From Adiantum capillus-veneris (Eukaryota > Streptophyta > Polypodiopsida > Polypodiales > Pteridaceae), in assembly GCA_014529385.2 (NCBI GenBank), contig CM043971.1, forward strand, positions 90,513,840 to 90,577,839: a stretch of DNA of 64,000 nucleotides, written 5' to 3'. The notes beneath the pieces were generated by a model that saw only the letters and a program-made list of their open reading frames with translations, did not search any database and was not told the DNA's origin. The position numbers and the translations under genes are program-made. Below, piece by piece: positions 1-10,149 of this stretch. Within the stretch, counting starts at the first letter, position 1. Every line of letters starts with the position of its first letter.

Positions 1-1038
1 TCTTCTCCACGCCATAATTCAAAGAGGGATGATAAAAAGCAAGAGAAGAAAAAGGCGAGAAAGAGGACACCCTCTTCTCCATCTTCTTTATCCTCTTCCT
101 CTTATGAAAGCTATGGTGAAGACGACAAAGATCAAGACAAGAAAAAGGCGAGAAAGAGGTCACCCTCTTCTCCACCTTCTTCAAATTCTTCATCTTCTGA
201 AGAAAGTGATGGTGCAACTTTTGAACCATCAAAAAGAAGAGGCCATAGGAAATCCTATGCCGCATGGAAGAGGTCGTCCAAGCTGAAGAAATTCAAAGAG
301 GGAGGGAAGAGCATCTCTTTCCTTACCTATGATGGTACCTTCGGTGCTACAGACAAAGTTTTGGCCTTTATCCAGCAATTCGATGCGGCGTTTGGAGATG
401 AGGGCTTCACGGAGTCCTCTAAGCTACGCCATGTAGCTATGCACTTTCAAAAGTCCGCCAGACAATGGTGGTCTAGCCTACGAGCCAACGGTGAAGCTCC
501 ACGAACATGGAAGGCTTTAAGAGCTTCCATTATGAAGCAGTTTTTGGCCACCGATGCCAAAGACAAAGTACTCACCGAATGGCGAAGCTTAAAGCTCTCT
601 CCCAATGAATCCATCCACAAATATGTAGACAAGTTTTGGGACCTACAACTCAAAGCCACTGTCTTCAAAAAGTTGGATTTTGGAGAGCAAAAGCAACAAT
701 TTTGTGCGGGCTTAACCGAAGAAATGGCGGAGTATGTCAACTCCCAAAGGCCACGTACCATATCGGCGGTAATACACCATACTATGGTGGCCTCGCGAAT
801 CAATTTCCAAACGGGGGGTAAAAGAAATAATAAGCCCCCGGAAAACAAAGGTACCAATGAGCCTAAGGGGAAGGACAATGTCCAAAAGTCTCCTAAGGGC
901 AATTCCAACAAAGCTAAAGAGAAGGGAGTTTACAAAGGAAAGAATAAACTCTCTCTTGAAGAGCTTGAGCGTTATCGTAAAGATAACCGGTGTTTCAAGT
1001 GCGGCGAACAAGGGCATGCGTACCGCGCTTGTCCCTAA
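1..1038 (+). CDS. gag: Gag polyprotein of element A (5' partial)
   Basis: Frame 1 is open from the first base of the window to TAA at 1036-1038. The N-terminal part (about residues 1-90) is a basic/serine-rich tract with an internal duplication: a lysine/arginine block (KKKARKR) followed by a serine-rich stretch occurs twice, at about 40-115 and 130-205. A retrotransposon gag domain follows; hydrophobic and W residues such as ARQWWSSL near 460-480 are typical. A CCHC zinc knuckle of the form C-x2-C-x4-H-x4-C (CFKCGEQGHAYRAC) ends at about 1032. The protein should form the cytoplasmic virus-like particle and bind element RNA. The TAA sits two residues after the knuckle and the next codons continue in frame into protease, so it is either a mutation or a readthrough site. 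Confidence 0.88.
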   Translation, partial: SSPRHNSKRDDKKQEKKKARKRTPSSPSSLSSSSYESYGEDDKDQDKKKARKRSPSSPPSSNSSSSEESDGATFEPSKRRGHRKSYAAWKRSSKLKKFKEGGKSISFLTYDGTFGATDKVLAFIQQFDAAFGDEGFTESSKLRHVAMHFQKSARQWWSSLRANGEAPRTWKALRASIMKQFLATDAKDKVLTEWRSLKLSPNESIHKYVDKFWDLQLKATVFKKLDFGEQKQQFCAGLTEEMAEYVNSQRPRTISAVIHHTMVASRINFQTGGKRNNKPPENKGTNEPKGKDNVQKSPKGNSNKAKEKGVYKGKNKLSLEELERYRKDNRCFKCGEQGHAYRACP

Positions 1039-1071
1039 AAGAACAACCGCCAAGATCCTCCTAGAGCTTCT

Positions 1072-3288
1072 TTGGTTGAAATCCAAGAGGAGGAGATTCA
1101 CCAAACTCACCACAAAGGATCTCCTCTATGCCATGCTTGGGGAAAGGTAAGAGAACATGATGCTTTTATTCTCTTTGACCCTGGTTCTACTCACAATTTC
1201 ATATCTATGGAGTTAGCCACCAAGCTAGGCATACAATCCTACGAGATGGGAGATATCCTACCCGCAGACAGTGCCTTCAAGGGGCAAGAAGCTTCAGTCA
1301 CTCCCTTAATCGGGAAATTGAGGCTTCATGTCCAAGGCTATGTGGACAAAGAGGATTTCTTTATCTCTCCTCTCAAGCATGAGGATGTAATCCTAGGGGC
1401 ACCATGGTTTGACCGTTTGGCTGCCCATGTTAAATTTCCTGAAAGGAGAATCTCCTTTAAGTTCAGGGAAAAGGACATGTATATAGATGCTAGGGAGATG
1501 GGTAACACCATCCCCATTGTACATACACCAGCTTTCAACAAGTCAATAAAGAGCTCTATTTCCGTGTACATGATTTTTGTTAAAGATTCTCAAAATGAAC
1601 CTAATGCTTTAGCAAAAGAAAATAAAAGCAACCAAAAGGAATTAGAGTTATCCAATTTTCTCAAGGGGTTTCAAGATGTCTTTATTGACGACATCCCCTG
1701 TGAGCTACCTCCTAAACGAGGTAATGACGACCATGCAATTGAACTTCTTCCAGGAAGTTCACCGCCTAACAAACCTCCTTATAGAGTTTCTCAAGCTCAA
1801 CAAGAGGAGATTATGCGGCAAGTGCATGAGTTAATTGAGAAGGGCATGGTTAGGCCTAGCTCATCTCCATTTTGCTCACATGTGCTATTAGTGCAAAAGA
1901 AAGACGGCACATATCGTATGTGTGACGACTATAGAGCACTAAATAGGATCACTATCAAGAATAGGTTTCCCGTTCCACGGGTAGAAGACCTATTTGATAA
2001 GCTACAAGGATCGACCTACTTCAGTAGGATTGACCTAAAAAGTGGCTATCATCAAATAAGGATAGTTGATCAAGACATTGTAAAGACCGCATTTCGTACT
2101 ACATTTGGTCTTTACGAATACATTGTCATGCCTTTTGGCTTGACTAATGCACCAGCCACATTTAACCGCTTGATGGAGAAGCTGTTCAGACCTCATCGAA
2201 CCTTCACTGGAGTGTTCTTTGATGATATTATCATCTACTCTAATTCATTAGAGGAACATAAGCAACACCTCCAGGTAATATTTCAAGTTTTAAGAGAGAA
2301 TAAACTTTATGTTAATCGAAAGAAAAGTGAATTTTTCTTGCAAGAGATTCAATATTCAGGTCACATTATCTCTCAAGATGGAATCCAAATGGATCCATCC
2401 AAGTTAGAGGTAATAAAAGGATGGCCTAAACCAAGGAATCTTCATGAACTAAGAAGCTTTATAGGTATGTGTGCATACTATAGACGCTTCATAGAAAAGT
2501 TCTCACAAATTGCGGGACCATTACATGACCTAACAAAGAAAAATGTTAGGTATACGTGGTCTGCTAAGGAGAACAATGCTTTCGAAAAGCTTAAAGAAAA
2601 GCTTATCTCTCAACTTGTGCTTACACTACCGGATCTCTCAAAACCATTTGAGGTCCAATGTGATGCTTGTGGTGATTGCCTTGGGGCTGTTTTGCTCCAA
2701 GAAGGGCACGCCATAGGCTATGAGAGTCAAAGACTCGACCCTGTTGAGCAAGCTCTAGGCATATACGAAAAAGAACTCCTTGCAGTTCTACATGCCTTAG
2801 ACTCATGGAAGCACTATTTATTGGGGACTCCTTTTATTCTGCGAACGGATCACCAAAGTCTTAAGTACTTCATGACGCAGACCAAGCTCTCCGACAAACA
2901 AATGAGGTGGGCAAATTTCCTTTCGCAATTTCATTTTCATATTGCTCACATTGCTGGCAAGCATAATCAAGTAGCCGATGCACTCTCAAGAAGACCGAGA
3001 GTGAATGCGGTTTCCATAGCAACTCACAATGATCTATCTTTAATGATAGATGAGTATGCTATTGATCCCGATTTTAGAGATGTGATTTCAGCCCTTGCCT
3101 TAGGGAAGAAAGAAGAACCATTTACTTTACAAGATGGCTATCTTCTCTATGGCAATAGACTCTGCGTTACTAACTCACTACGTGAGAAAGTAATGTATGA
3201 ATCTCATGCTCCCCCATATGCGGGGCATAGAGGGATTCAGTCTACCCTAAAGGGAATTGAAACATATTTCTATTGGCCTACCATGTAA
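1072..3288 (+). CDS. pol: Pol, first part: aspartic protease, reverse transcriptase, RNase H, integrase zinc finger
   Basis: A 738-residue frame in phase with gag. Protease: the catalytic motif FDPGS is near residue 36 (DPG in place of DSG/DTG) with ILGAPW downstream. Reverse transcriptase: conserved blocks include KKDGTYRMCDDYRALN and YHQI, and the catalytic FFDDIIIYS box has its aspartates near residues 384-385. RNase H: D531 (DACGDCLGAVLL), E566 (YEKELLAV) and D593 (TDHQSLKYF) are all present. The integrase HH residues (HAPPYAGH, near residue 710) lie just before the end. The frame stops at TAA 3286-3288 in the middle of the integrase HHCC finger and continues in the same frame after it. 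A related fragment at 9502-10149 has a lysine codon here, so this stop is a point mutation and not a natural gene end. Confidence 0.92.
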   Translation: MVEIQEEEIHQTHHKGSPLCHAWGKVREHDAFILFDPGSTHNFISMELATKLGIQSYEMGDILPADSAFKGQEASVTPLIGKLRLHVQGYVDKEDFFISPLKHEDVILGAPWFDRLAAHVKFPERRISFKFREKDMYIDAREMGNTIPIVHTPAFNKSIKSSISVYMIFVKDSQNEPNALAKENKSNQKELELSNFLKGFQDVFIDDIPCELPPKRGNDDHAIELLPGSSPPNKPPYRVSQAQQEEIMRQVHELIEKGMVRPSSSPFCSHVLLVQKKDGTYRMCDDYRALNRITIKNRFPVPRVEDLFDKLQGSTYFSRIDLKSGYHQIRIVDQDIVKTAFRTTFGLYEYIVMPFGLTNAPATFNRLMEKLFRPHRTFTGVFFDDIIIYSNSLEEHKQHLQVIFQVLRENKLYVNRKKSEFFLQEIQYSGHIISQDGIQMDPSKLEVIKGWPKPRNLHELRSFIGMCAYYRRFIEKFSQIAGPLHDLTKKNVRYTWSAKENNAFEKLKEKLISQLVLTLPDLSKPFEVQCDACGDCLGAVLLQEGHAIGYESQRLDPVEQALGIYEKELLAVLHALDSWKHYLLGTPFILRTDHQSLKYFMTQTKLSDKQMRWANFLSQFHFHIAHIAGKHNQVADALSRRPRVNAVSIATHNDLSLMIDEYAIDPDFRDVISALALGKKEEPFTLQDGYLLYGNRLCVTNSLREKVMYESHAPPYAGHRGIQSTLKGIETYFYWPTM

Positions 3289-4494
3289 GTGAACATACAT
3301 GAGTATGTTTCCAAATGTGTGGTATGTCAAAAGACAAAATTTGATAGAGGGAAGCAACTTGGATTGCTTCAACCCTTGCCAATTCCTAATTCACCGTGGG
3401 AGAGCATATCCATGGATTTTATCTTTGGATTGCCTAAGTCTATCCATGGGAATACGGGAATATGGACGATAGTAGACAGGTTCAGTAAACAAGCTCATTT
3501 TATACCTGTCAAAAAGACTATCAAAGCCCATCAAATGGCAACCCTCTTCATTTCACAAATTTTCAAGTACCATGGCTTGCCAATGTCCATAGTGTCGGAT
3601 AGAGATCCTAGAATGACCAGTAATTTCTGGAAGGGTCTCTTTGAGAATTTAGGAACAAGGCTAAACTTCTCTTCGGCCTATCATCCACAAACTGATGGCC
3701 AAAGTGAAATAGCTAACCTAACTATTCTCGATCTACTAAAAGCCTATGTAACGGAAGTAGATCAAAGATCCCAATGGGAGAAGTACTTACCCTTAGTAGA
3801 GTATGCTTACAATAACACTGTACATACTTCTACAGGAAAAGCACCTTTCGAGATAATTGAGGGAAGATCAAAAAGTCCCTTGCTACTTAAAGTACATGGG
3901 AAGATCTTCGCTGCAGATGAGTATAGCCGAGACCTACAAGAATCTTTCCAAAAGATTAAGGATGCTATCTCTATCTCACAGCAAAGGCAAAAGGCTGCTG
4001 CTGACAAGCACAGAAGAGCCCAAGCCTTTAAAGAAAACGATTGGGTCTTGTTAAAGTTTCCCAAGGCTCGCTTAAGGCACACGACGGGCAAGAATCCTAC
4101 GGGCCACCAAAAGTACTATGCTAAACTAGCAAAAAGGTACTATGGTCCCTTCCAGATTCTTAGGCCAATCAATGAGATGGCCTATCAACTTAAGTTGCCC
4201 AATCATTGGCTCATACACAATGCTTTTCATGTGAGCCTCTTAAAGCCTTACAAAGGAGAGCCACCTCAAGAACCAACTATTGAAGACCCACCGGAGATCG
4301 AGGACCACGAGGAGGTGCTGCAGCCCGAGTCCATTCTCCGACATGAAGACAAGGTATTAAGAGGCGGTAAGACTATCCGACAATATCTTATTAAGTTTAA
4401 GAATTATCCTTTTGAAGATGCTAGATGGATGCAAGGCATACAATTAAAGGATAATCTAAACCTTGTCAATGCTTACAATGCTTCCCAAGAGTAA
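3289..4494 (+). pseudogene. pol: Pol, second part: integrase core and chromodomain, severed by in-frame TAA
   Basis: This continues the pol frame directly after TAA 3286 and has no start codon of its own at the boundary (GTG AAC). It completes the zinc finger (CVVCQ) and holds the DDE catalytic core: D43 in MDFIFGL, D104 in SDRDPR and E140 in QSEIAN. A GPF-type module (RYYGPFQILRP) follows, then a chromodomain-like C-terminus from about residue 345 (RQYLIKFKNYPFEDARW) that in chromoviruses directs insertion to chromatin. All catalytic residues are intact, so the only visible defect is the upstream stop. The domain order and chromodomain make the family assignment firm; the closest clade cannot be decided by eye. 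Confidence 0.9.
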
Positions 4495-4925
4495 GCAAAT
4501 GTACAAAATGTTAAAAAAATGAACAAAAATTTTTGTCTTATAAGACTCTCTTTTTCTTTATTTGTGCACAAAAATAAAGTAGTATGCATGCTTAGATCAA
4601 GTTTGTGGAGACGACGTCTCCCAAACACCAAGTAGAGCTTGTCACTCTACTATGGAAGACTGATAGGACTAATGTGCAGACATGCTTGCGGCAGCCTCAG
4701 GCTCTCAAGCGCCAAATGGACTAGTCATCCATTATGGAATGATGTCGTAGGGTAACATAGGGATCCTCTACCCGCTAAGAAAAGGACTCATGCATATGCT
4801 TTATCTTCTCTACACCATAGTCGAGGACGACTATGATTTCAAGAGAGAGGTAATGTCATAATAATCAATATCTAATTCTCCTAAATGATTTTCTCATATT
4901 AAACTGATCATTTAATGTGGGGAAG
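4495..4925 (+). promoter_or_regulatory. Element A 3' untranslated region and polypurine tract
   Basis: No coding capacity is seen between the pol stop and the LTR. The last bases before the LTR, TGTGGGGAAG at 4916-4925, are the likely polypurine tract that primes plus-strand DNA synthesis. The same sequence, reverse complemented, abuts the LTR of element B at 15136-15145, which supports the LTR boundary. Confidence 0.75.
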
Positions 4926-6446
4926 TGCCAAGGGAGAAAAAGCTAGAATATTGGTTAAGTTAGCAGACCGGCCACAGTAGGGATCCAAAGGAGGGAAAAT
5001 AGGGATCCAAAGGGGGGGGCCATCTGCAAAAGAGCCATGTGAAACAACGGGCTAAAAAGACCCTAAGGTTCAGCCCATTAAGACTTCCAAAATGCTAAGG
5101 TTCCAAAATTCAAAGGTTGTGTCCAAAGGTCAACCTTAGGGAAAATTGGATGCTTAGTGTGTGTGCCCAAAAAGTCTTTCTGCATCCCTACATGGGAGGG
5201 GGCGAGCCCCAAAGCTAGGGGATGAGAGAGAAAACCACACACACACACACAGGCTCCCTTTACACAAAGGGAATGAGGGACACATGTTAGCTCCCTAGGC
5301 CAGATGCCCACAAGGTGTGCCCAATTCCTATTGGAAGACCCTTGAAGTGGACCAATGAGAATTAAGCTAGAGTAAATCTAGTTTAATTAATTTAAAAACA
5401 TTTAATAAAAGAAACCAATAAGAATTAAGTGTCCTAGAAGACTATTGGGCAGTCTCCCAAGGGGTCCAATGAGCATTCAGAAGCCCCATGGCTTGCCTGA
5501 TTCCTATTGGCCAGGAGGCAAAGGGGTCCAATGAGAGTTTAGTTTAATTATTTAATTATCTAAAGCTCTCACAAAAGGGGAAAGGGGGACACATGTCAGA
5601 AGGCTATCACTTATGCTGCTTAATTCCTATTGGCTTGACCTGGGGAGGTCCAATGAGGAAAAAGCCAGCCTAACTTAGCAGCTAGGGCTCGCCCAAGAGA
5701 GAGGGGGGGCTGATTTTTGCTGGGCATTCACTCTCACACTCTCACACTTGACCATGTGTGAAGGAAAAACACTCTATCTCCTCCCAAGCTTTAATGGAGA
5801 GCTCATCACCTACTCCAAGCTTGTGAGATAGAAGCCTACATCAACACTCTCTTGGCATGTGGATGCAAATCCAACCAAGAGCCAAGCTTCAATGCATGCT
5901 CATCTTCTCTACCAAGCTAATTACTAAGCTAAGCTATGCTAATATGAGTGATTATGTGAGGAGATGTACTTCTTTCTTGTAAGATACTTCTTTTTCCTCT
6001 CAATCTACTCTCATACCCTGCTAGCTCTCACCATCTTCGAAGGTGTGTGAGGTCTTGGGTCTGAGAACGGGGATAATTCAAGTTGTGTTTGATTAAGTGT
6101 TTTGCTTGGTGTATGAAGCTTCCATCTTCATTGCACTAGCTAGTCTTGAAGGAACACAAAGAATTGTATTGTACAATATCTCTCTTGATGGGAGAAACCA
6201 TAATACAAAGCCTTTTGGAGGGGGGACCGGCTCCATGCAAATCCGGTCCTCAACTGTTGTCAATAGTTTAATTGCTCTCTCTTTTGAAAGTATTGTCGAT
6301 GATATCTAACTAGGTGTTATGCTTTTTGTTGCTCTCTCCACCCAAGCACTCTTGTAATTATCATTAGGAATCTATTCTAATGAAATGCCCACTATGTTCA
6401 TGCTAATTTCCGCTACAAATAAGATTCTAGGCCATTAAATGTTACA
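4926..6446 (+). repeat. 3' LTR of element A (1521 bp)
   Basis: Starts TGCCAAGGG immediately after the polypurine tract and ends TGTTACA. The limits were set by comparison with the inverted LTR of element B (13610-15135): both copies run from TGCCA to TTACA and diverge on either side (TGAGT here, GGATA in B). The LTR contains a run of CCAAT-like boxes between about 5330 and 5660 and a short CA microsatellite near 5236. Small ORFs inside it (for example 6097-6309) have mirror copies in the B LTR and are LTR sequence, not genes. Confidence 0.88.
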
Positions 6447-6655
6447 TGAGTTCAAAAGGAGGGGTTTTAAAAAGCAAAAAAATTAGGCAATTTAACAGAG
6501 ATACATTAAAATAAGGGGTTTTTAGATTCAATTCTGGGAAAAATTCCTAAAAGAAGGGGTCATTTTATTCATTTAGACATATTAAAAGAGGGTTTTTTTT
6601 AATACCCCGTGAACGCACGTTATATAGGGGGGCATTGAATGGTGAACCCTCCGAG
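6447..6655 (-). mobile_element. One terminus of a CCCGGGG-family DNA transposon (partial)
   Basis: Reading the minus strand inward from 6655 gives CTCGGAGGGTTCACC and, about 30 bases in, CCTATATAACGTGCGTTC followed by a GGGGTATTAAAA-type stretch. The left end of the 29.7-kb element (20850 onward) reads CCCGGGGAGTTCACTT and then CCTATATCACGTGCGTTC and CCCCTATTAAAA at matching distances. This is therefore a diverged end of the same family. The rest may lie beyond element A, which could have inserted into it at 6446; no second end or target duplication was found inside the window. Confidence 0.6.
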
Positions 6656-8124
6656 CATATACACAAGTAGAGAGAAAACTAGCTCAAAACGCATCCCACA
6701 AATTGCCTGCAAAAATCTTCAAAAACCTATGACTTATCTATATGTAGCCACACAAGCATACACAATCCTCACTCCTGCAAGAGTGGGTACAAGAACACTA
6801 AATTGTGTCCAAGATGACAAAACCTGTCAAAGTGAGAGTAGACACTCGATCACTATTAAAGTGGGAATATATTAACCATTGTACAAGATGGTATAACATT
6901 GCAAACTTTTACGGTGAGAAGACGGGGAAAAAAGGACATAGCTTCCTTTGCACAATGAGCCAAAACTCAACGCAAACCGCAAGTCAAAAACTGCAGATAG
7001 CTGCCAGAGTGGGAGTCAACTCAACCACTAAACCATCAGAGAGTAAAATACGAATACACATAAATCATGGACAGCATCTACGAAAAATCTGACCTAAAAA
7101 CTAAGCGAAAACCCAAAAATCTCACCAAATATGCATGAAAATAGACACTTAGTGTCTTAGTAGCAAAATCCACAAATGGCATATATAGCATTGCTAAAAC
7201 TTTGGCAAAACAGCTCACTCCTAACGGGGTGGCTCTATGGACGTATACCTATCTAGAAACACATGTAAACTTGTGAATCTTCTACCTGCGAGCTATAGCT
7301 AGCTCAAATTGTATCCGCAAATGCATACATAGCATGAAACTGCAAAAGATCATGCCAAAAGCTCTCTGGAATGCTACACACAATTGTACATGAGCAGTAC
7401 ATGTGCCGCATACTCCACAATGGAAATATTATGCAACCTGTGAGCAAAACCGCTGGGAGAATGGCACACACTATCTCATCGATCGGTAAACACGTCGACC
7501 CAAAACACCTGCCAAGAGCTGAGCACGCTTGAGGGAAAAATCCATTCAGGAATGGACCGTTGGAGCCATATGTGTCGGTATGTGCCGTCGAGGCCAAAAA
7601 ATGTAGAAACCCATCGAAGTCAAAATGTCGTGGAGAGTATGTCGGAGCCAATTCCGCTCTGGAATGGGTACTAGAGGAGATTGATGCCGCTCTGGCTCTA
7701 TCGTCGCTTGTTGTGTTGAGGTCGAGAAGCCGAGAAAAGTGTCATCTTGATGCCGTCTTTTGCCGTCGGGAGGAAGTACGCCAGCCGAATAGCCGCTTGA
7801 TCGGTGTCGAAATCGATGCGCCAAGCCGTCAATGCTCAAAGCCGGTGGTGAGCCATCAATGCCGAGTCGTAGAGGAAAAACATCAAAATCGTAGCCGCTA
7901 CCTAGCCGATGCCTAGTTGCAAAAATCGATGTCAAAACCGATGTGTTGGAACGGCTAATCGCCGGTGCTCGAAGGCATAGAGGAGGAATCTTGAGAAGAA
8001 TGTCATATCAATGTTGAAAATTGATGCCGTGGTCGGCTCTCGCCGTCGGACGGGAGTCTTTGATGCACAAGAGAACATCGAGAAAATTGAGCCGATGCTG
8101 GGTGCCCGGGCTTACTCGCCAAAG

Positions 8125-8126
<2 letters not shown>

Positions 8127-8164
<38 letters not shown>
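8127..8164 (+). repeat. (CT)n microsatellite
   Basis: Uninterrupted CT dinucleotides. Confidence 0.95.
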
Positions 8165-8165
<1 letters not shown>

Positions 8166-8371
8166 AGCTGGGATGTGTGAGTAAGCGGGGGGGTGTGAGC
8201 CGATGGATCGGGCTGTCAAGGGTTTAGTAGGAGCGGAGTCAAGAGTCCAGGTGTCGAGGGGATCCCCCTGGGAGCGAGCCCTTGCACACAAAAGTGTGTA
8301 GACAATTTTTTTTAAAAAAATCTAATTTTGCTTGACAGTTGAGGCTTTGTCAGTTGTCGGGCCTCACGACT

Positions 8372-8434
8372 GCCGCGCGCGCGCGCGCGCGTGTGTGTGT
8401 GTGTGCACGCGTGTGCGTATGTGCGTGTGTGTGT
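8372..8434. repeat. CG/TG alternating purine-pyrimidine tract
   Basis: About nine CG dinucleotides run directly into TG dinucleotides with one CACGCG interruption. Long alternating purine-pyrimidine runs of this type can adopt Z-DNA; no function is implied. Confidence 0.85.
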
Positions 8435-9257
8435 TTTTCAACACACACAATTCAAACTTCTATGCTGCTCGCCAGCGCTATCTCAAGCTTCCAAGCCTTG
8501 CCTTTGCTTGCTGCTGCTCGCTCAAGTCCTCTGCTTGGAAATTCGTTGCTCGCTATGTTGGCCCTGCCCAATTGCACTTGCTCACGGCCCTTTTCTTGAT
8601 TTCAATTGTGCCTTTACACATGCTCAGAAGCTCCAATTTCAAACAGTGTTTGTGTGCGTACCACACACCACCAAAAAACCTTCTGTGTCTTGCATTCGAG
8701 CTGCATGCAATCTCAAGAGCTGCTCTATTCCAGCGTTAATTCCCTAGCTCATATTTAATTATGTCGGATTCCAGGTTATATTGCCCTTTAAGGTTTCCAA
8801 AGTGAGTGTGTGTGTGTGTGTACACACACACACAGCCCCAAGCTTAATTTCCCCCAAGTTGTGAAGCTCTACAATCTCTACTAACTTCAAGGTCTGCTAG
8901 TCGACCTGCCTTCAAGCTTTCCTATGTACTCCCTGCAGATTCCCCTTCTCCTTGTTGCTCGATGTGTCAAGCTTGCAAGCCTTCAAAGCGTTGCCCTTGA
9001 CTCTCTTCAACTAAGGCTCTGCATTGCCTCCACTTCATGCAAAGCTTCCTTTCCCTGTTTCTTGCAGAGATACTCCAATTCCCTCAAGATTCCTCACATG
9101 CCCAAGAGGGGGTGTGCGCATCGGGGGTCGAGATCCACCCAATCTCGCCTGATCCGTGCCGGATCCATCCCGAACCACTCCAATTTGGTGCTGCAAAGTG
9201 TCGAGCTCCATGGGAGCTCTATTGTCGCCAAGAGACCACCGTTGCTGCCAAGCAGTA

Positions 9258-9501
9258 GCTCTGATACCTCTTGTGAGTGCGCTTGTGCGCGGTGCAGTGC
9301 GATGCGTGCCGGGAAGGGGAGGAGCATGAGACGATGTGGGTGGAGCAACCTTAGGAAGTGGTGAGTGAGGAGCTCTTTATTCTTATGTATAAAAAGAATA
9401 AGGGTATGTACACACAATGGGCGGGCAGTCGGACACCGAACGTCCAGCCCCGCGGGCAGAGGTCCAACGCCTTTACCTCAACAACTAACCCCAATTTTAC
9501 A
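9258..9501 (-). repeat. Short Ty1/copia-type LTR with adjacent primer binding site
   Basis: GCTCTGATACC at 9258-9268 is the reverse complement of the TGGTATCAGAGC primer site (initiator tRNA-Met) used by plant copia elements, with one mismatch at its LTR-side end. Next to it, 9272-9501 read on the minus strand starts TGTAAAATTGGGG and ends CTCACA, giving a 230-bp LTR with TG...CA ends. The size is close to the 192-bp copia LTR at 16492-16683. The internal part would extend leftward but no gag or pol is recognisable there, so the element is deleted or very diverged. Confidence 0.55.
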
Positions 9502-10149
9502 GATTTAATTTCAACCCTTGCCTCAGGGAAGAAAGAAAAACCATTCACCTTACAGGATGGTTATATTCTTCTCCATGGAAATTGGCGATGTGTTACATAC
9601 TCTCTTTGTGAGAAAGTGATGTATGAATCCCATGCTCCTCCCTAGAGGGATTCAACCTACTCTTCGAGAATAGAGACATGTTTCTATAATTGGCCTACCA
9701 TCAAAATGGATATACAAGACTATGTGTCAAAATGTGTGGTATGCCAAAAGACAAAGTATGATAGGGGGAAGCAATCTGGATTTCTCCAACCTTTTCTAAT
9801 TTAACAAGCACGCTTTATACCTGTCAAAAAGACTATTAAGGCACACCTAATGGCAACCCTCTTCATATCCCAAATTTTTAAATACCATGGCTTTGCAACA
9901 TCAATAGTGTAAGATAGATCCTTGAATGACCAGTAATTTTAGGAAGGGTCTCTTTGAGAATCTAGGTACTAGGTTCAATTTCTCTTCGGCCTATCACCCA
10001 CAAATGGATGGAAAAAATCTAGATCTACTTAAGACCTATGTTATCAAAGTAGATCAATGTCCACAATGGAAAAAGTACATACCTCTTGTAGAGTATGCGT
10101 ACAATAACACTATCCATACTACTACGGGGAAGGCACCTTTTGAAATCAT
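9502..10149 (+). pseudogene. Chromovirus RNase H end/integrase fragment, internally deleted
   Basis: The translation matches element A pol: ASGKKEKPFTLQDGY, then the zinc finger (CVVCQKTKYDRGKQ), then FISQIFKYHG, SSAYHPQ and VEYAYNNTIHTTTGKAPFEII. About 34 codons carrying the first catalytic aspartate region are missing at about 9799/9800. Frameshifts and stops occur near 9645, 9800 and 9910, and the SEIAN segment holding the catalytic glutamate is also missing. Homology stops abruptly near 10149. It is a dead fragment of a sister copy of element A. It still has a lysine codon where A has its TAA at 3286. Confidence 0.85.

Larger units (their letters stand above)
1..6446 (+). mobile_element. 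Ty3/gypsy chromovirus, element A (5' end outside window)
   Basis: This is an LTR retrotransposon in the order gag, protease, reverse transcriptase, RNase H, integrase, chromodomain, polypurine tract, 3' LTR. The integrase-last order defines Ty3/gypsy, and the C-terminal chromodomain defines chromoviruses. The 5' LTR, primer site and gag start lie left of the window. Gag, protease-RT-RNase H and integrase are all in reading frame 1 and are separated only by two stop codons (1036 and 3286), so the ancestor probably had one gag-pol frame. Element B at 13610-16491 is a relative in the opposite orientation, and fragments at 9502 and 20368 belong to the same broad family. The copy is probably non-autonomous now. 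Confidence 0.93.
6656..9271. other. Non-coding interval with degraded repeat sequence
   Basis: No gene is supported. ORFs of 70-146 codons occur on both strands but are short, overlap each other and show no recognisable domain. Features present are a (CT)n run (8127-8164), a CG/TG tract (8372-8434) and, at the right end, the presumed leader of a minus-strand copia element whose primer site is at 9258-9268. The part between 7560 and 8110 is richer in CpG-containing words (GCCG, TCGA) than its neighbours. Confidence 0.5.

Noticed and set aside
1-4494. Endogenous pararetrovirus (caulimovirid) as source of the gypsy-like pol
   Set aside because: Integrase, chromodomain, polypurine tract and LTRs are present, which such viruses lack.
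6097-6309. Small ORF in the LTR as a gene
   Set aside because: The same frame is found in the mirrored LTR at 13747-13947; it is repeat sequence without features of a protein family.
7560-8747. Several 70-135-codon ORFs on both strands
   Set aside because: They overlap one another, span microsatellites and show no domain, splice or start features.
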